Source: Rhodoferax bucti
GTDB lineage: Bacteria > Pseudomonadota > Gammaproteobacteria > Burkholderiales > Burkholderiaceae_C
NCBI RefSeq assembly: GCF_005876985.1
Contig: NZ_VAHD01000001.1
Coordinates: 372,001 to 436,000 of the forward strand
Direction of reading: 5' to 3'
DNA: 64,000 nucleotides
Shown here: positions 7,284 through 16,186 of the stretch, piece after piece
Layout of the letters: each line of letters opens with the position of its first letter
Numbering within the stretch: position 1 is the stretch's first letter
Translations under genes and position numbers: made by a program
Notes under the pieces: generated by a model
What the model saw: only the letters and a program-made list of their open reading frames with translations
Databases searched by the model: none
What the model was told of the DNA's origin: nothing

Positions 7284-7451
7284 CGCTGCCCGTCATCTGG
7301 TCGGCGCAGGCGCGCCGCCAGTTGCTGGCCAGTCTTGCACACATTACTGACGAAGACCCGCTGGCGGCAGAGCGTTGACTACCGGGTTGTGAAGGGCGAA
7401 ATCCGTATTCAGCGCTGGTATCGGCAACGACAACAGCCATTGGGCAACTAA
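7280..7451 (+). pseudogene. Broken ParE-family toxin, middle deleted and frame-shifted
   Basis: The first 32 codons (7280-7378) read as a normal ParE start, with VIWSAQARRQLLASLAHI and EDPLAAER, and stop at TGA. In a different frame, 7377-7451 encodes DYRVVKGEIRIQRWYRQRQQ, the standard C-terminal strand of ParE. About 40-45 residues that normally lie between these parts, including the conserved GRVxGTRELVV segment, are missing. The toxin is therefore inactive, while its antitoxin is intact. Confidence 0.8.
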
Positions 7452-7463
7452 TGCTCCATGCCC

Positions 7464-7550
7464 TCAAAGTCACCCACCGCGCCACCCTGGCCCAGCTAGA
7501 CGCCCTGAACGCCCAAGCTGCAGCAGCGGGCGTTTGCGGGGGAGTTGTAG
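7464..7550 (+). pseudogene. Duplicated, decayed 3' end of hsdS
   Basis: Bases 7464-7544 match the hsdS end at 6281-6360 with about six substitutions and one inserted base over ~80 positions, including the strings CACCCACCGCGCC, CAGCTAGACGCCCTG and CAGCAGCGGGCGTTTGCGGG. The inserted base shifts the frame, so this copy is not translatable as an HsdS tail. It follows the broken ParE gene directly and mirrors the duplicated hsdM tail at 5135-5179. Confidence 0.8.
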
Positions 7551-7557
7551 CCCGCAG

Positions 7558-7595
7558 TTTTTGCCACAAATAATGCATATTTATTGTGGCAAAAA
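7558..7595 (+). promoter_or_regulatory. Palindromic operator 1 upstream of the AbiE-like pair
   Basis: Twelve-base arms TTTTTGCCACAA and TTGTGGCAAAAA are perfectly complementary and flank an A/T-rich centre of 14 bases. A second palindrome with the same TTTGCCAC core lies 63 bases downstream. AbiEi antitoxins are known to repress their own promoter through inverted repeats, so this is a likely operator. Confidence 0.65.
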
Positions 7596-7620
7596 TAGCC
7601 AAAGCCTCCTAGGCAGCTTG

Positions 7621-7656
7621 TTTTTGCCACAAATAGCTGCTATTTTTCGTGGCAAA
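7621..7656 (+). promoter_or_regulatory. Palindromic operator 2, abutting the AbiEi-like start codon
   Basis: TTTGCCAC and GTGGCAAA arms flank AAATAGC...GCTATTT, repeating the pattern of the upstream operator. It ends two bases before ATG 7658 and overlaps any ribosome site, so a bound repressor would block both transcription and translation start. There is no Shine-Dalgarno sequence, so the message may be leaderless or nearly so. Confidence 0.65.
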
Positions 7657-7657
7657 T

Positions 7658-8269
7658 ATGGGCAAACACGAAGCATCCACTGATACGCAGGTTCTGCAGC
7701 GCATCCGGTCGTATGAGGAGGGGTGGGTGTTTACGCCTGCTGATTTCGTCGATCTTGGCAGTCGCGATGCGGTAGCCACCGCGCTCAAGCGGCACAAGGC
7801 TGCGGGCACCATTCGGCTGCTCGGGCGCGGGTTGTACGACGTGCCACGCCAGCACGAGTTGTTCGGCACGCTGTGGCCGTCGATTGCGCATGTAGCTGAG
7901 GCGGTAGCGCGCAAGGACGGTTTGCGTCTGCAGCCCATTGGGGTGTATGCCGCCAATTTGCTGGGTCTGTCCGAGCAAGTGCCCGCACAGGCGGTGTACC
8001 TCACCGACGGCGCTACGCGTACCGTCAAAGTGGGCCCCACCCAAATTGTGTTCAAACGCACCACACCGCGCCAAATGGCGGCCGCCGGTCGGTTGAGCGG
8101 CTTGCTGATTCAAGGGCTTCGGAGCATGGGCGTGAAACACGTCATGCCAAAGCACATCGAGCTTTTGCGCAGCCGCATTCCTGCAGAGGAGCGGACCAAG
8201 GTTCTGGAGGATCTGGCCTTGGCTCCCGCTTGGATGCACGCACACCTGAAGGAGATTGCCCAGCCATGA
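7658..8269 (+). CDS. AbiEi-like (DUF6088) antitoxin/transcriptional regulator
   Basis: A 203-residue protein. The N-terminal winged-helix part (VLQRIRSYEEGWVFTPADFVDLGSRDAVATAL...) is followed by GTIRLLGRGLYDVP and a C-terminal region with LQPIGVYAANLLGLSEQVP and VYLTDGATRTVKVG, the layout of AbiEi/DUF6088 proteins. These act as antitoxin and DNA-binding repressor for a nucleotidyltransferase toxin. GTG 7649 is also in frame but lies inside the operator, so ATG 7658 is preferred. Its stop overlaps the start of the toxin (ATGA). Confidence 0.85.
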   Translation: MGKHEASTDTQVLQRIRSYEEGWVFTPADFVDLGSRDAVATALKRHKAAGTIRLLGRGLYDVPRQHELFGTLWPSIAHVAEAVARKDGLRLQPIGVYAANLLGLSEQVPAQAVYLTDGATRTVKVGPTQIVFKRTTPRQMAAAGRLSGLLIQGLRSMGVKHVMPKHIELLRSRIPAEERTKVLEDLALAPAWMHAHLKEIAQP

Positions 8270-9291
8270 TTCACCAATTTCTGTCTGTATCGCAAGCCGA
8301 TCAAAAGCTGGCCTACGAGAATGCTGCGCTCACGCTCAAGACGGAGGCGGTCATTCTGGAAAAAGACTTCTGGGTGAGCTGGCTGCTGGGCGTGTTGTTT
8401 ACCCTGTCAGAGATTGCGCCGCATCTGGTGTTCAAGGGTGGCACGTCGTTGTCCAAGGTGTTTGGGGTGATTGACCGGTTTTCGGAAGACATCGATCTGT
8501 GCCTGGTGCCCGAGTTTGTGGGTGCAGACGCGGCGGGGTTTGACGCGCTCACCAGCCGGGGCAAGCGCGATGCAGCGGTGATGGAGATGCAGGCCCTGTG
8601 CAGTGCCAAGGCGCAAGAGGTGTTGATGCCTGCACTGGAGGCCGCCATTGCCAAAGCGTTGGGCGCATCCACTACGGGCGGCTGGTTGCGTTTTGAGGTG
8701 GATGCCGATGCCAAGTCGCCCATCGTGTACTTTGCCTACCCCAGCACCCAGGGCGGCGGGTTTGACTACCTGCGCCGCGAGGTCAAGCTGGAGTTGGGTA
8801 CGCTCACAGACCAGCAGCCCACGGGCAGCTATGCCATCAAGCCCTTGCTGGCGGACGCCTTCCCCAAGCTGTTTGATGGTTGGGCCTGCCGCGTGACGGC
8901 GCTGGAGCTGGAACGCACGTTTTGGGAAAAGGCCACCATTCTGCACGCCGAGTTTCACCGCCCGGCAGAGTCGCCAACACCCACGCGATATGCGCGGCAC
9001 TATTTCGATATGGCCAAGCTACTTGGCCACGCCCATGCCACACAGTACTTGGCCGACAAGGCCCAGTGCCAGCGCGTGGTGGATTGGAAGAGCCGCGTGT
9101 TTGCGCGCGGCTGGGCGCGCTATGACCTGGCCGCGCACGGCACGTTTCGTCTGACTCCAGCGCCACAACGCCAAGCCGACTTGGCACAAGACTATGCGAC
9201 GATGCGCCCCATGTTCATGACCGAGCCGCCACCGTTTGCAGAACTGATGCAACGGCTGGCAGAGGCCGAAGCTGCTTTGAACGCGCAATAG
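8266..9291 (+). CDS. AbiEii-like nucleotidyltransferase toxin
   Basis: A 341-residue protein of the AbiEii/MNT nucleotidyltransferase family. The motif GGTSLSKVFG followed by FSEDIDLCLV supplies the Gly-Gly/Ser and Asp-x-Asp metal site; further conserved blocks are KLELGTL, ALELERTFWEKATILH and RHYFDMAKLL. Toxins of this family modify tRNA or other targets and stop growth; in phage infection AbiE pairs abort infection. It is coupled to the upstream AbiEi-like gene. With hsdR starting 39 bases downstream, the pair sits inside the restriction locus. Confidence 0.88.
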   Translation: MIHQFLSVSQADQKLAYENAALTLKTEAVILEKDFWVSWLLGVLFTLSEIAPHLVFKGGTSLSKVFGVIDRFSEDIDLCLVPEFVGADAAGFDALTSRGKRDAAVMEMQALCSAKAQEVLMPALEAAIAKALGASTTGGWLRFEVDADAKSPIVYFAYPSTQGGGFDYLRREVKLELGTLTDQQPTGSYAIKPLLADAFPKLFDGWACRVTALELERTFWEKATILHAEFHRPAESPTPTRYARHYFDMAKLLGHAHATQYLADKAQCQRVVDWKSRVFARGWARYDLAAHGTFRLTPAPQRQADLAQDYATMRPMFMTEPPPFAELMQRLAEAEAALNAQ

Positions 9292-9330
9292 ACGCGAGGC
9301 AAGCTAGAGCAACAAACAACAGGGAGTTTG

Positions 9331-12300
9331 ATGGCGTCCAATTTCTCATTTCTACAAGCCGAATGGCCCGCGCTGTTTGCCGAGGCCACCAAAGCCGAGC
9401 AGGCTGCGCTGACCGACCCGCGCACCGCCTGCTTCTATGCCCGGCGCACGCTGGAGTTGGCGGTGGCGTGGCTCTTCCAAGCCGAAGGCGGGCGCGGTGG
9501 CCGGCTGCAGATGCCCTACAAGCCCGATCTATCGGCCTTCTTGTTTGAGCCCAGTTTCAAGGTGCTGGTAGGCCCGGCGCTGCACGCCAAGATGGACGTG
9601 GTGCGCAAGCAGGGCAACAACGCCGTGCACAGCGCGCGGCCCATCACTGCCGCAGACGCCACCGCCGTGCTGCGTGAGTTGTTTCAAGTGGCCTTTTGGC
9701 TGGCGCGCAACTACGGGCGCAATGTGGCGGCGCGGCCCGATCCGGCGTTGCAGTTCCGCGCAGAGCTATTGCCTCGCCCCACCAATGCCGTAGCAGAACA
9801 AGCTGCCGCTCAGGCCAGCGCGCAAGCCACGCAGGCCGCATTGCAGAAGCTGGCCAGCCTAGCCGACGAGCTGGCCGCACGCGATGCCGCCTTGGCCGCC
9901 GCCCAGCAAAAAACCGCCGCACTGGATGCCGAGCTGGCCCAGCTGCGCGCCGAAGTAGCCGCCGCCAAAGCCGCCAACACCGCCACGCCCGACACGCACG
10001 ACTACAACGAAGCCGAAACGCGCGATCTCTATATCGACCTGCTACTCAAAGAAGCGGGCTGGAAGCTGGACCAAGCACGCGACCGCGAATTTGAAGTGCA
10101 GGGTATGCCCAATACGCAAGGAAAGCTGGAGGGCGTGGGCTATGTGGACTACGTGTTGTGGGGCGACGATGGCAAGCCGCTGGCCGTGGTGGAAGCCAAG
10201 CGCACCCGGCGCGACGCGCGCGTGGGCCAGCAGCAGGCCAAGCTGTATGCCGACTGCCTGCAAACCCAGTTCGGCCAGCGCCCGCTGATCTACACCACCA
10301 ACGGCTACGAGCATTGGTTTTGGGACGACAGCACCTACCCGCCGCGCCCGGTGCAGGGCTTTCACAAGAAGGACGAGCTGCAGCTGCTGGTGCAGCGCCG
10401 CACGTCTGCCAAGCCACTAGCGGGTGTGACCATCAACTCGACAATCGTGGAGCGGCACTACCAGTTGCGCGCCATTCGCCGCATTGGCGAAACCTTTGAG
10501 CGCGACCGCCAGCGCAAAGCCCTGGTAGTCATGGCCACAGGCGCGGGCAAGACGCGCACCGTGATTGCGCTGGTGGACCTGCTGCAACGCGCCAACTGGG
10601 CCAAGCGCATCCTGTTTCTGGCCGACCGCGTGGCGCTGGTGAACCAGGCGGCCAACGCATTTAAAGCGCATTTGCCAGATGCAGCGGCTGTGAACCTGGT
10701 GACCGACAAGGAAACCGAAGGCCGCGTGTTTGTGAGCACCTACCCCACGATGATGGGGTTGATCAACGAAACGAATGAGGGCTTACGCCGCTTTGGTGTG
10801 GGGCACTTTGACCTGATCATCGTGGACGAAGCGCACCGCTCCATCTACCAAAAGTACAAAGCGATCTTTGCCTACTTTGACGCCCTGCTGGTGGGCCTGA
10901 CCGCCACGCCCAAAGACGAGATTGACCGCAACACCTACAGCCTGTTTGAGCTGGAAAACGGTGTGCCTACCGATGCCTACGGCCTGGAAGATGCGATTGC
11001 CGAGGGCTACTTGGTGCCGCCGCGCGCGGTGTCGGTGCCACTGAAGTTTCAGCGCGAGGGCATCAAGTACGCCGAGTTGAGCGAGGACGAGCGCGAACAA
11101 TGGGACGAACTGGACTGGTCAGATGACGATGGTGAAGGCCACGCCCCCGACGAGGTGGGCGCGGAGGCGGTGAACAAGTGGCTCTTCAACACCGACACCG
11201 TAGACAAGGTGCTGGAGCTGCTGATGACCCGCGGCCACAAAGTGGCGGGCGGCGACCGCTTGGGCAAGACCATTGTGTTTGCCAAAAACAATGCGCATGC
11301 CAACTTCATTGCAGACCGCTTCAACGCCAACTACCCGCACTACGCGGGGCAGTTTGCCCGCGTAATCACTTACCAGACCGAGTATGCGCAGAGCTTGATT
11401 GACGACTTCTCCATTAAAGAGAAGGCGCCGCACATTGCCATTTCGGTAGACATGTTGGACACCGGCATTGACGTGCCCGAGGTGGTGAACCTGGTGTTCT
11501 TCAAGATCGTGCGGTCCAAAGCCAAGTTCTGGCAGATGGTGGGGCGCGGCACGCGCCTGTGCAAAGACTTGTTCGGGCCGGATCAGCACAAGCAAGAGTT
11601 TGTGATCTTCGACTTCTGCCAGAACCTGGAGTTCTTTAGCCAGAACTTGGAGGGCAGCAAAGGCAATGTGGCGGAGCCATTGAGCCAGCGCACCTTCAAG
11701 GCGCGGCTGGAGTTGTTGAGCGTGCTCGACGAGCAGCTGGCGCAGGAGCAGGGCGACGCCAGGGTGACCGAGCCTGCAGCGGGCTATGGCCTGACCAATG
11801 CCGCCATGCGCGCTGACACGGCCCACCACCTGCACACGGTGGTGGCGGGGATGCGGCTGGACAACTTTGTGGTACGTCCGCAGCGCCGCTGGGTGGAGCC
11901 TTGGAGCCAGGCAGACGCGTGGCACAAGGTCACCGGCGACCAGTTGGCTGACTTGGCACAACACGTTTCCGGCCTGCCTAGCGCCGTGCGCGATGACGAT
12001 GAAGAAGCCAAGCGTTTTGATTTGCTGATGCTGCGCACCCAGCTGGGCAGCGCGCGCGGCGACGTGGGCTTTGCCCGCCTGCGCGAGCAAGTGCGTGCGC
12101 TGGCCGAGGCTTTAAGCGATCTGGGCAGCATTCCGGATGTGAAGAAGCACATGGTGCTGATTGAGGCAGTCGCGGGCGAGGAGTGGTGGCAGGACGTAAC
12201 CCTGCCCATGCTGGAGCAGGCGCGCCGCCACCTGCGTGGACTTATCAAGCTGCTGGAGAAAACGCGGCGCAAGGTGGTCTACACCGACTTTGAGGATGCG

Positions 12301-12822
12301 GTGGGCGAAACCACTGAAGTAGCCTTGCCATTGGGCGGCAGTGCGGGCGACTTTGAGCGCTTCCGGCTCAAGGTGCGAGCCTTTTTGCGCACGCACGAAA
12401 ATCACATCACCCTGCACAAGCTGCGCCGCAACCAGCCGCTCACCGCGACCGACTTGGCCGAACTGGAGCGCCTGCTTATCGACAGCGGCACCGCCACCGC
12501 AGAAGACGTGGCCCGCGCCGGGCAAGAGGCCCACGGGCTGGGCCTGTTTGTACGTGGGCTGGTGGGCCTGGACCGTGAAGCAGCTACCCAAGCGCTGAAC
12601 AGTTTTGTGGCGGACAAGACATTGAGTGCCAACCAGCTGGAGTTTGTGAACCTGATCGTCACCCACCTGACTGAGCGCGGTGTCATGGATGTAGGGCTGC
12701 TGTACGAACCGCCATTCACCAGCTACGCGCCACAGGGGCCGGACGCGTTATTCACCTCTGCCCAAGTGGACGAGCTGTTTGGCGTGCTGGACCACATCAA
12801 GGCCACAGCACTGGCGGCCTGA
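9331..12822 (+). CDS. hsdR: Type I restriction-modification system, restriction/translocase subunit
   Basis: A 1163-residue subunit that pumps DNA and cuts it. Residues ~1-130 form a DUF4145-like domain, then an Ala-rich coiled coil (~150-215), then the endonuclease domain with a VDYVLWGDDGKPLAVVEAKR motif (D...ExK) near 270-290. The helicase motor has ATGAGKT near 401 and DEAHRS near 499. Motif VI is QMVGRGTRL, and the C-terminus is a long helical domain. A clear AGGGAG site precedes ATG 9331. The N-terminal DUF4145 and coiled coil place it in the RhlE-like type I group that often has this extension. All catalytic motifs are intact. Confidence 0.95.
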   Translation: MASNFSFLQAEWPALFAEATKAEQAALTDPRTACFYARRTLELAVAWLFQAEGGRGGRLQMPYKPDLSAFLFEPSFKVLVGPALHAKMDVVRKQGNNAVHSARPITAADATAVLRELFQVAFWLARNYGRNVAARPDPALQFRAELLPRPTNAVAEQAAAQASAQATQAALQKLASLADELAARDAALAAAQQKTAALDAELAQLRAEVAAAKAANTATPDTHDYNEAETRDLYIDLLLKEAGWKLDQARDREFEVQGMPNTQGKLEGVGYVDYVLWGDDGKPLAVVEAKRTRRDARVGQQQAKLYADCLQTQFGQRPLIYTTNGYEHWFWDDSTYPPRPVQGFHKKDELQLLVQRRTSAKPLAGVTINSTIVERHYQLRAIRRIGETFERDRQRKALVVMATGAGKTRTVIALVDLLQRANWAKRILFLADRVALVNQAANAFKAHLPDAAAVNLVTDKETEGRVFVSTYPTMMGLINETNEGLRRFGVGHFDLIIVDEAHRSIYQKYKAIFAYFDALLVGLTATPKDEIDRNTYSLFELENGVPTDAYGLEDAIAEGYLVPPRAVSVPLKFQREGIKYAELSEDEREQWDELDWSDDDGEGHAPDEVGAEAVNKWLFNTDTVDKVLELLMTRGHKVAGGDRLGKTIVFAKNNAHANFIADRFNANYPHYAGQFARVITYQTEYAQSLIDDFSIKEKAPHIAISVDMLDTGIDVPEVVNLVFFKIVRSKAKFWQMVGRGTRLCKDLFGPDQHKQEFVIFDFCQNLEFFSQNLEGSKGNVAEPLSQRTFKARLELLSVLDEQLAQEQGDARVTEPAAGYGLTNAAMRADTAHHLHTVVAGMRLDNFVVRPQRRWVEPWSQADAWHKVTGDQLADLAQHVSGLPSAVRDDDEEAKRFDLLMLRTQLGSARGDVGFARLREQVRALAEALSDLGSIPDVKKHMVLIEAVAGEEWWQDVTLPMLEQARRHLRGLIKLLEKTRRKVVYTDFEDAVGETTEVALPLGGSAGDFERFRLKVRAFLRTHENHITLHKLRRNQPLTATDLAELERLLIDSGTATAEDVARAGQEAHGLGLFVRGLVGLDREAATQALNSFVADKTLSANQLEFVNLIVTHLTERGVMDVGLLYEPPFTSYAPQGPDALFTSAQVDELFGVLDHIKATALAA

Positions 12823-12849
12823 CCCGCCAGATTACAAGCCAAATCAACC

Positions 12850-12899
12850 TCTAGCGCACGTGGAATATGCGCAAGCAGCTCCTAAAATCATAGCAAATC
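12850..12899 (+). repeat. Dispersed repeat copy between hsdR and the GGDEF-EAL gene
   Basis: It contains CTAGCGCACGTGGAATATGC, then GCAAGCAGCTCCTAAAA and ATAGCAAAT. The stem TGCGC/GCGCA is intact. Its tail runs into the stop codon of the minus-strand GGDEF-EAL gene, so it is the first thing transcribed after that stop. It lies between convergent genes. Confidence 0.8.
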
Positions 12900-15800
12900 A
12901 CCCTACCAGCGGCGGGCGGCGACGGTCTTCCCGCAGCGCGTGGCTGCGCAGGTAGCTCACCCACTCGGCCAAGGGCAGCGGGCGGCTGAAGCAATAGCCT
13001 TGCAGCTCGTCGCAGCCCAACGCCGTCAGGGTCTGGGCGGTAGGCAGGTTCTCCACCCCTTCTGCCACCACCTTCAGGCCCAGCGTGTGGCCCAGTGCAA
13101 TCACCGCGTGCACGATGGCGGCGTCTGCACTGTCCTCCAGCATGCCCAGCACGAAAGACTGGTCGACCTTGAGCTTGTCGATATCAAAGCGCTTGAGGTA
13201 GGCCAGGCTGGAGTAGCCGGTGCCGAAGTCGTCAATCGCCACCTTCACACCCAGCGCTTTGAGCGCGGCCACCTGCTGCTGGGCCGCCACCGGGTTGTCC
13301 ATCAGGTGGGACTCGGTGAGCTCCAGTTCCAGTTGCGCGGGGGGCATGCGGGTGTCACGCAGCACGGCACTGAGCTGGTCGACCAGCTCGGGGTCGGCGA
13401 GCTGCGCCACCGACAGGTTGACCGACAGCTCCAGCCCCTTGCAGATGCCTTGCGCTTCCATTTCCATCCAGCGGTGGCAGGCTTCGCGCAGCACCCAGGC
13501 GCCTATAGGTTTGATGAGGCCGCTCTCTTCGGCCACATGGATGAACTCACCCGGCGGCACCTGGCCCAGCACCGGATTTTTCCAGCGCAGCAAGGCCTCG
13601 GCGCCTTGCACCTGGCGGGTGCGGGCGTTGAGGCGGGGTTGGAAATGCAGGCTGAACTCCTCATTCGCCAAGGCCTGGCGCAACTGGGTTTCCAGCGCCT
13701 GGCGAGCCAGCACGCGCTGGTCGGTCTCGGGGGAGAAAAAGCGGGCGGTGTCGCGCCCGGCTGACTTGGCCTCGTACATGGCCGCATCGGCGCGGCGCAT
13801 CAGCTCGTCCTGGTCCGTCGCATCTTCCGGAAACAGGGCCACGCCCACGCTGCAGGACACGGTGAGCACATGGCCATCCACCGTGGCGGTCTGGCGGATG
13901 GTGGGAATCAGGCGGTCGTTCACCAGCGCGGTCAGCTCGGGCAAATCACTCACATGGCGCAGGATGATGACGAACTCATCCCCCCCCAGGCGGCTCACGG
14001 TGTCGTCCGCCCGCACCGCGCTGGTCAGGCGTCGGGCCACCGTGCGCAGCAAGCCGTCGCCAATGTGGTGGCCCAGCGTGTCGTTGATGAGCTTGAAGCG
14101 GTCCAGGTCAATGAACAGTACCGCCACCTTCTCGCCCGTCTGGCGGGCGCTGGCAATCGCCTCGCCCAAGCGCTGCTGGCAGAGCGCGCGGTTGGGCAGC
14201 TCGGTGAGCACATCGTGCTGGGCCAGAAAGCGGATGCGCTCTTCCTTGGCTTTGCGGTCGGTGATGTCAATCGAGATGCCGATGTAGTTCACCACCTCGC
14301 CGCTGGTGGCGCTTTTGTGCACCGAGGACACCATCAACCAGGCCGGATAGGTATCGCCATTTTGTTTGCGGAAATGCACCTCACCCTGCCAGTCGTTGGT
14401 CTCTTCCAGCTCCGTCCACACCGTGTCTTGCGGGGTGTCCGTCAAAAAGCCAAGGTCGCGGCCCAGCGCCTCGTAAAAGTCGTAGCCGGTACTGCGGCAA
14501 AAGGCCTGGTTCACGCTGATGATTTTGCGGGCCTCGTCCATGATGATGATGCTCTCGCTGGAGGCCTCAAACACCTTGGCCCACAGCTCAAGCCGCTGCT
14601 CCATCACTTTGAGTTTGTTGATGGGGGTGAAGGCGGTGAGCACCGCATCGCGCCCCTGAAAGTTCAGCCGGCGGGCCGAGAGCACCGCCCACGAGGGGGT
14701 GGCGCCGCCATGCCAGCGCACCTCAAACTCGTCCACTGCGTCAAAGTCTGCCAGGCGCTGGAAAAAGCGCCCGCGCACGCCGGGCTCCAGCCCTTGGCGC
14801 CACGGGTCGCCGGTGCGCCCGCCCAGCCAGGGCCGGGCCGGGGTGTTGGCGTGCAGCACCTCGTGGTCAGGCACCGAAGTGACGACCATGGGTATGGGGA
14901 AGGCCTCCACCAACTCGCGTTGCGCTTCGGCGGCACGGGCGCTGGCTGCCAGCTCCTGCTGCACCAGGCGGTCGCGGTCCAGCTGCTCCAGCATGCCGTT
15001 GAAGGCGGTAAAGAGTTGGCCGATTTCATCGCGGCTGTGCCACTCGGCGCGCAGGCCATAGTCGGCATTGCGCCGCACATCGTGCGCAACCTTGGCCAGC
15101 CCCTGCAAGGGCTTGGCGATCTGGCTGGCCACCAGGTACACCAAGCTCAAGATGCAGCCCAGCAGAATCAGCGCCGTGCCCAAGTGCAACCACATGCGCT
15201 GGAACAACTGGTCCACCCGGTGGTGCAACAAGAGCTGCAGTTGATCAATGCCCACCCGCCAGGTGGCCGACAGGTCTTGCAAGGCCATGCGGTAGGCCGC
15301 ATCGAGCTGAGCCCTCTGCGCCTCGGACAGGCTGGTGTTGTTCACCCCCCGAACCACTTTGGAAAACACCTCCAGCGACGCCCGCAAGGACTCCCGCCCC
15401 GGCCCCAGCGCGGCCTGTAGCGCGGGGGAGCCGGCGAGCCAGGTCTGCTCATAGTCTGACTCCAACCCCTGCTGCACCGCGTCCAACCGGCCCAGCAGCG
15501 TGAGCATCTGGGCCTGGGGGTTGAAGCCCGGCACCCGCGTACCCCACTGCCGCATGAAATCGTGGGTGTCCAACAGCACCTGCAGCAGCTCCGGCAAGCG
15601 CAGCAGCGTGAGCGACATGACGTAGTAACTGTCGAGGTCGGGGTCCAGAATCAGGTTGGACTGGTTGCCCACAATCGTGAGCAGATCGCGCGTCTGCGCC
15701 AACAGGCGGCTGCGCTCTGCCTCGGTGCGGGGTGCCAGCAGCAGATCGTGCAAGCGCTGCGAGGCGGCGGCGGTGTTCAGTTGCGTGTCATACGCCTGCC

Positions 15801-16059
15801 GGGCCTGGTCCAGCTCCGCCAGCGCTGCCGGGCCGGTGCTCTCCCGGGGCAGCAAAATGGTGTCCATCACATTGCGGCGCACCGCTTCGGTGTAGCTGGC
15901 GCCCACGATTTCTTTGCGGGCAAAGTCGATGGCGAGGTATTTTTCGTGGATCAGGATGCCGGACACGTAGATCACGGCCGTCAGGTCCAAAAGGTAAATC
16001 AGGGTGAGCTTGCGCCCGACGCTCAAGCGCCCCAACCACAGCGGAATTTTTGACAACAT
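12898..16059 (-). CDS. Membrane GGDEF-EAL cyclic-di-GMP enzyme with HAMP and PAS domains
   Basis: A 1053-residue inner-membrane signalling protein. Order: TM helix (LTLIYLLDLTAVIYVSGILI, ~20-40), periplasmic helical sensor, second TM (~280-300, ALILLGCILSLVYLV), HAMP, two PAS-like regions (the second reads VFEASSESIIIMDEARKIISVNQAF), GGDEF near 690 (RLGGDEFVIIL) and EAL near 820 (GAEALLRW, then DDFGTGYSS near 943). Both catalytic signatures are intact, so it could make and degrade cyclic-di-GMP. I start at ATG 16059; a start at 16221 would run into icmF and encodes unlikely sequence. It lies 127 bases after icmF and may share its transcript. Confidence 0.9.
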   Translation of the reverse strand: MLSKIPLWLGRLSVGRKLTLIYLLDLTAVIYVSGILIHEKYLAIDFARKEIVGASYTEAVRRNVMDTILLPRESTGPAALAELDQARQAYDTQLNTAAASQRLHDLLLAPRTEAERSRLLAQTRDLLTIVGNQSNLILDPDLDSYYVMSLTLLRLPELLQVLLDTHDFMRQWGTRVPGFNPQAQMLTLLGRLDAVQQGLESDYEQTWLAGSPALQAALGPGRESLRASLEVFSKVVRGVNNTSLSEAQRAQLDAAYRMALQDLSATWRVGIDQLQLLLHHRVDQLFQRMWLHLGTALILLGCILSLVYLVASQIAKPLQGLAKVAHDVRRNADYGLRAEWHSRDEIGQLFTAFNGMLEQLDRDRLVQQELAASARAAEAQRELVEAFPIPMVVTSVPDHEVLHANTPARPWLGGRTGDPWRQGLEPGVRGRFFQRLADFDAVDEFEVRWHGGATPSWAVLSARRLNFQGRDAVLTAFTPINKLKVMEQRLELWAKVFEASSESIIIMDEARKIISVNQAFCRSTGYDFYEALGRDLGFLTDTPQDTVWTELEETNDWQGEVHFRKQNGDTYPAWLMVSSVHKSATSGEVVNYIGISIDITDRKAKEERIRFLAQHDVLTELPNRALCQQRLGEAIASARQTGEKVAVLFIDLDRFKLINDTLGHHIGDGLLRTVARRLTSAVRADDTVSRLGGDEFVIILRHVSDLPELTALVNDRLIPTIRQTATVDGHVLTVSCSVGVALFPEDATDQDELMRRADAAMYEAKSAGRDTARFFSPETDQRVLARQALETQLRQALANEEFSLHFQPRLNARTRQVQGAEALLRWKNPVLGQVPPGEFIHVAEESGLIKPIGAWVLREACHRWMEMEAQGICKGLELSVNLSVAQLADPELVDQLSAVLRDTRMPPAQLELELTESHLMDNPVAAQQQVAALKALGVKVAIDDFGTGYSSLAYLKRFDIDKLKVDQSFVLGMLEDSADAAIVHAVIALGHTLGLKVVAEGVENLPTAQTLTALGCDELQGYCFSRPLPLAEWVSYLRSHALREDRRRPPLVG

Positions 16060-16186
16060 GTGCAAGGCCCGATCTCCAGAGCCGCCCGCGGATGCGGGCT
16101 CCAACGGCTTGCACAGCTGCAAGCAATAAACGCACCAGATGCGCCCCATTTGGGTGCACACCGGGCCAGGCCCTGCCTGCGCGGGC

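Noticed and set aside
13870..15420. 516-codon frame opposite the GGDEF-EAL gene
   Set aside because: Antisense to a gene with intact GGDEF, EAL, HAMP and PAS motifs; composition is His/Gln/Gly-rich as expected for a shadow frame.
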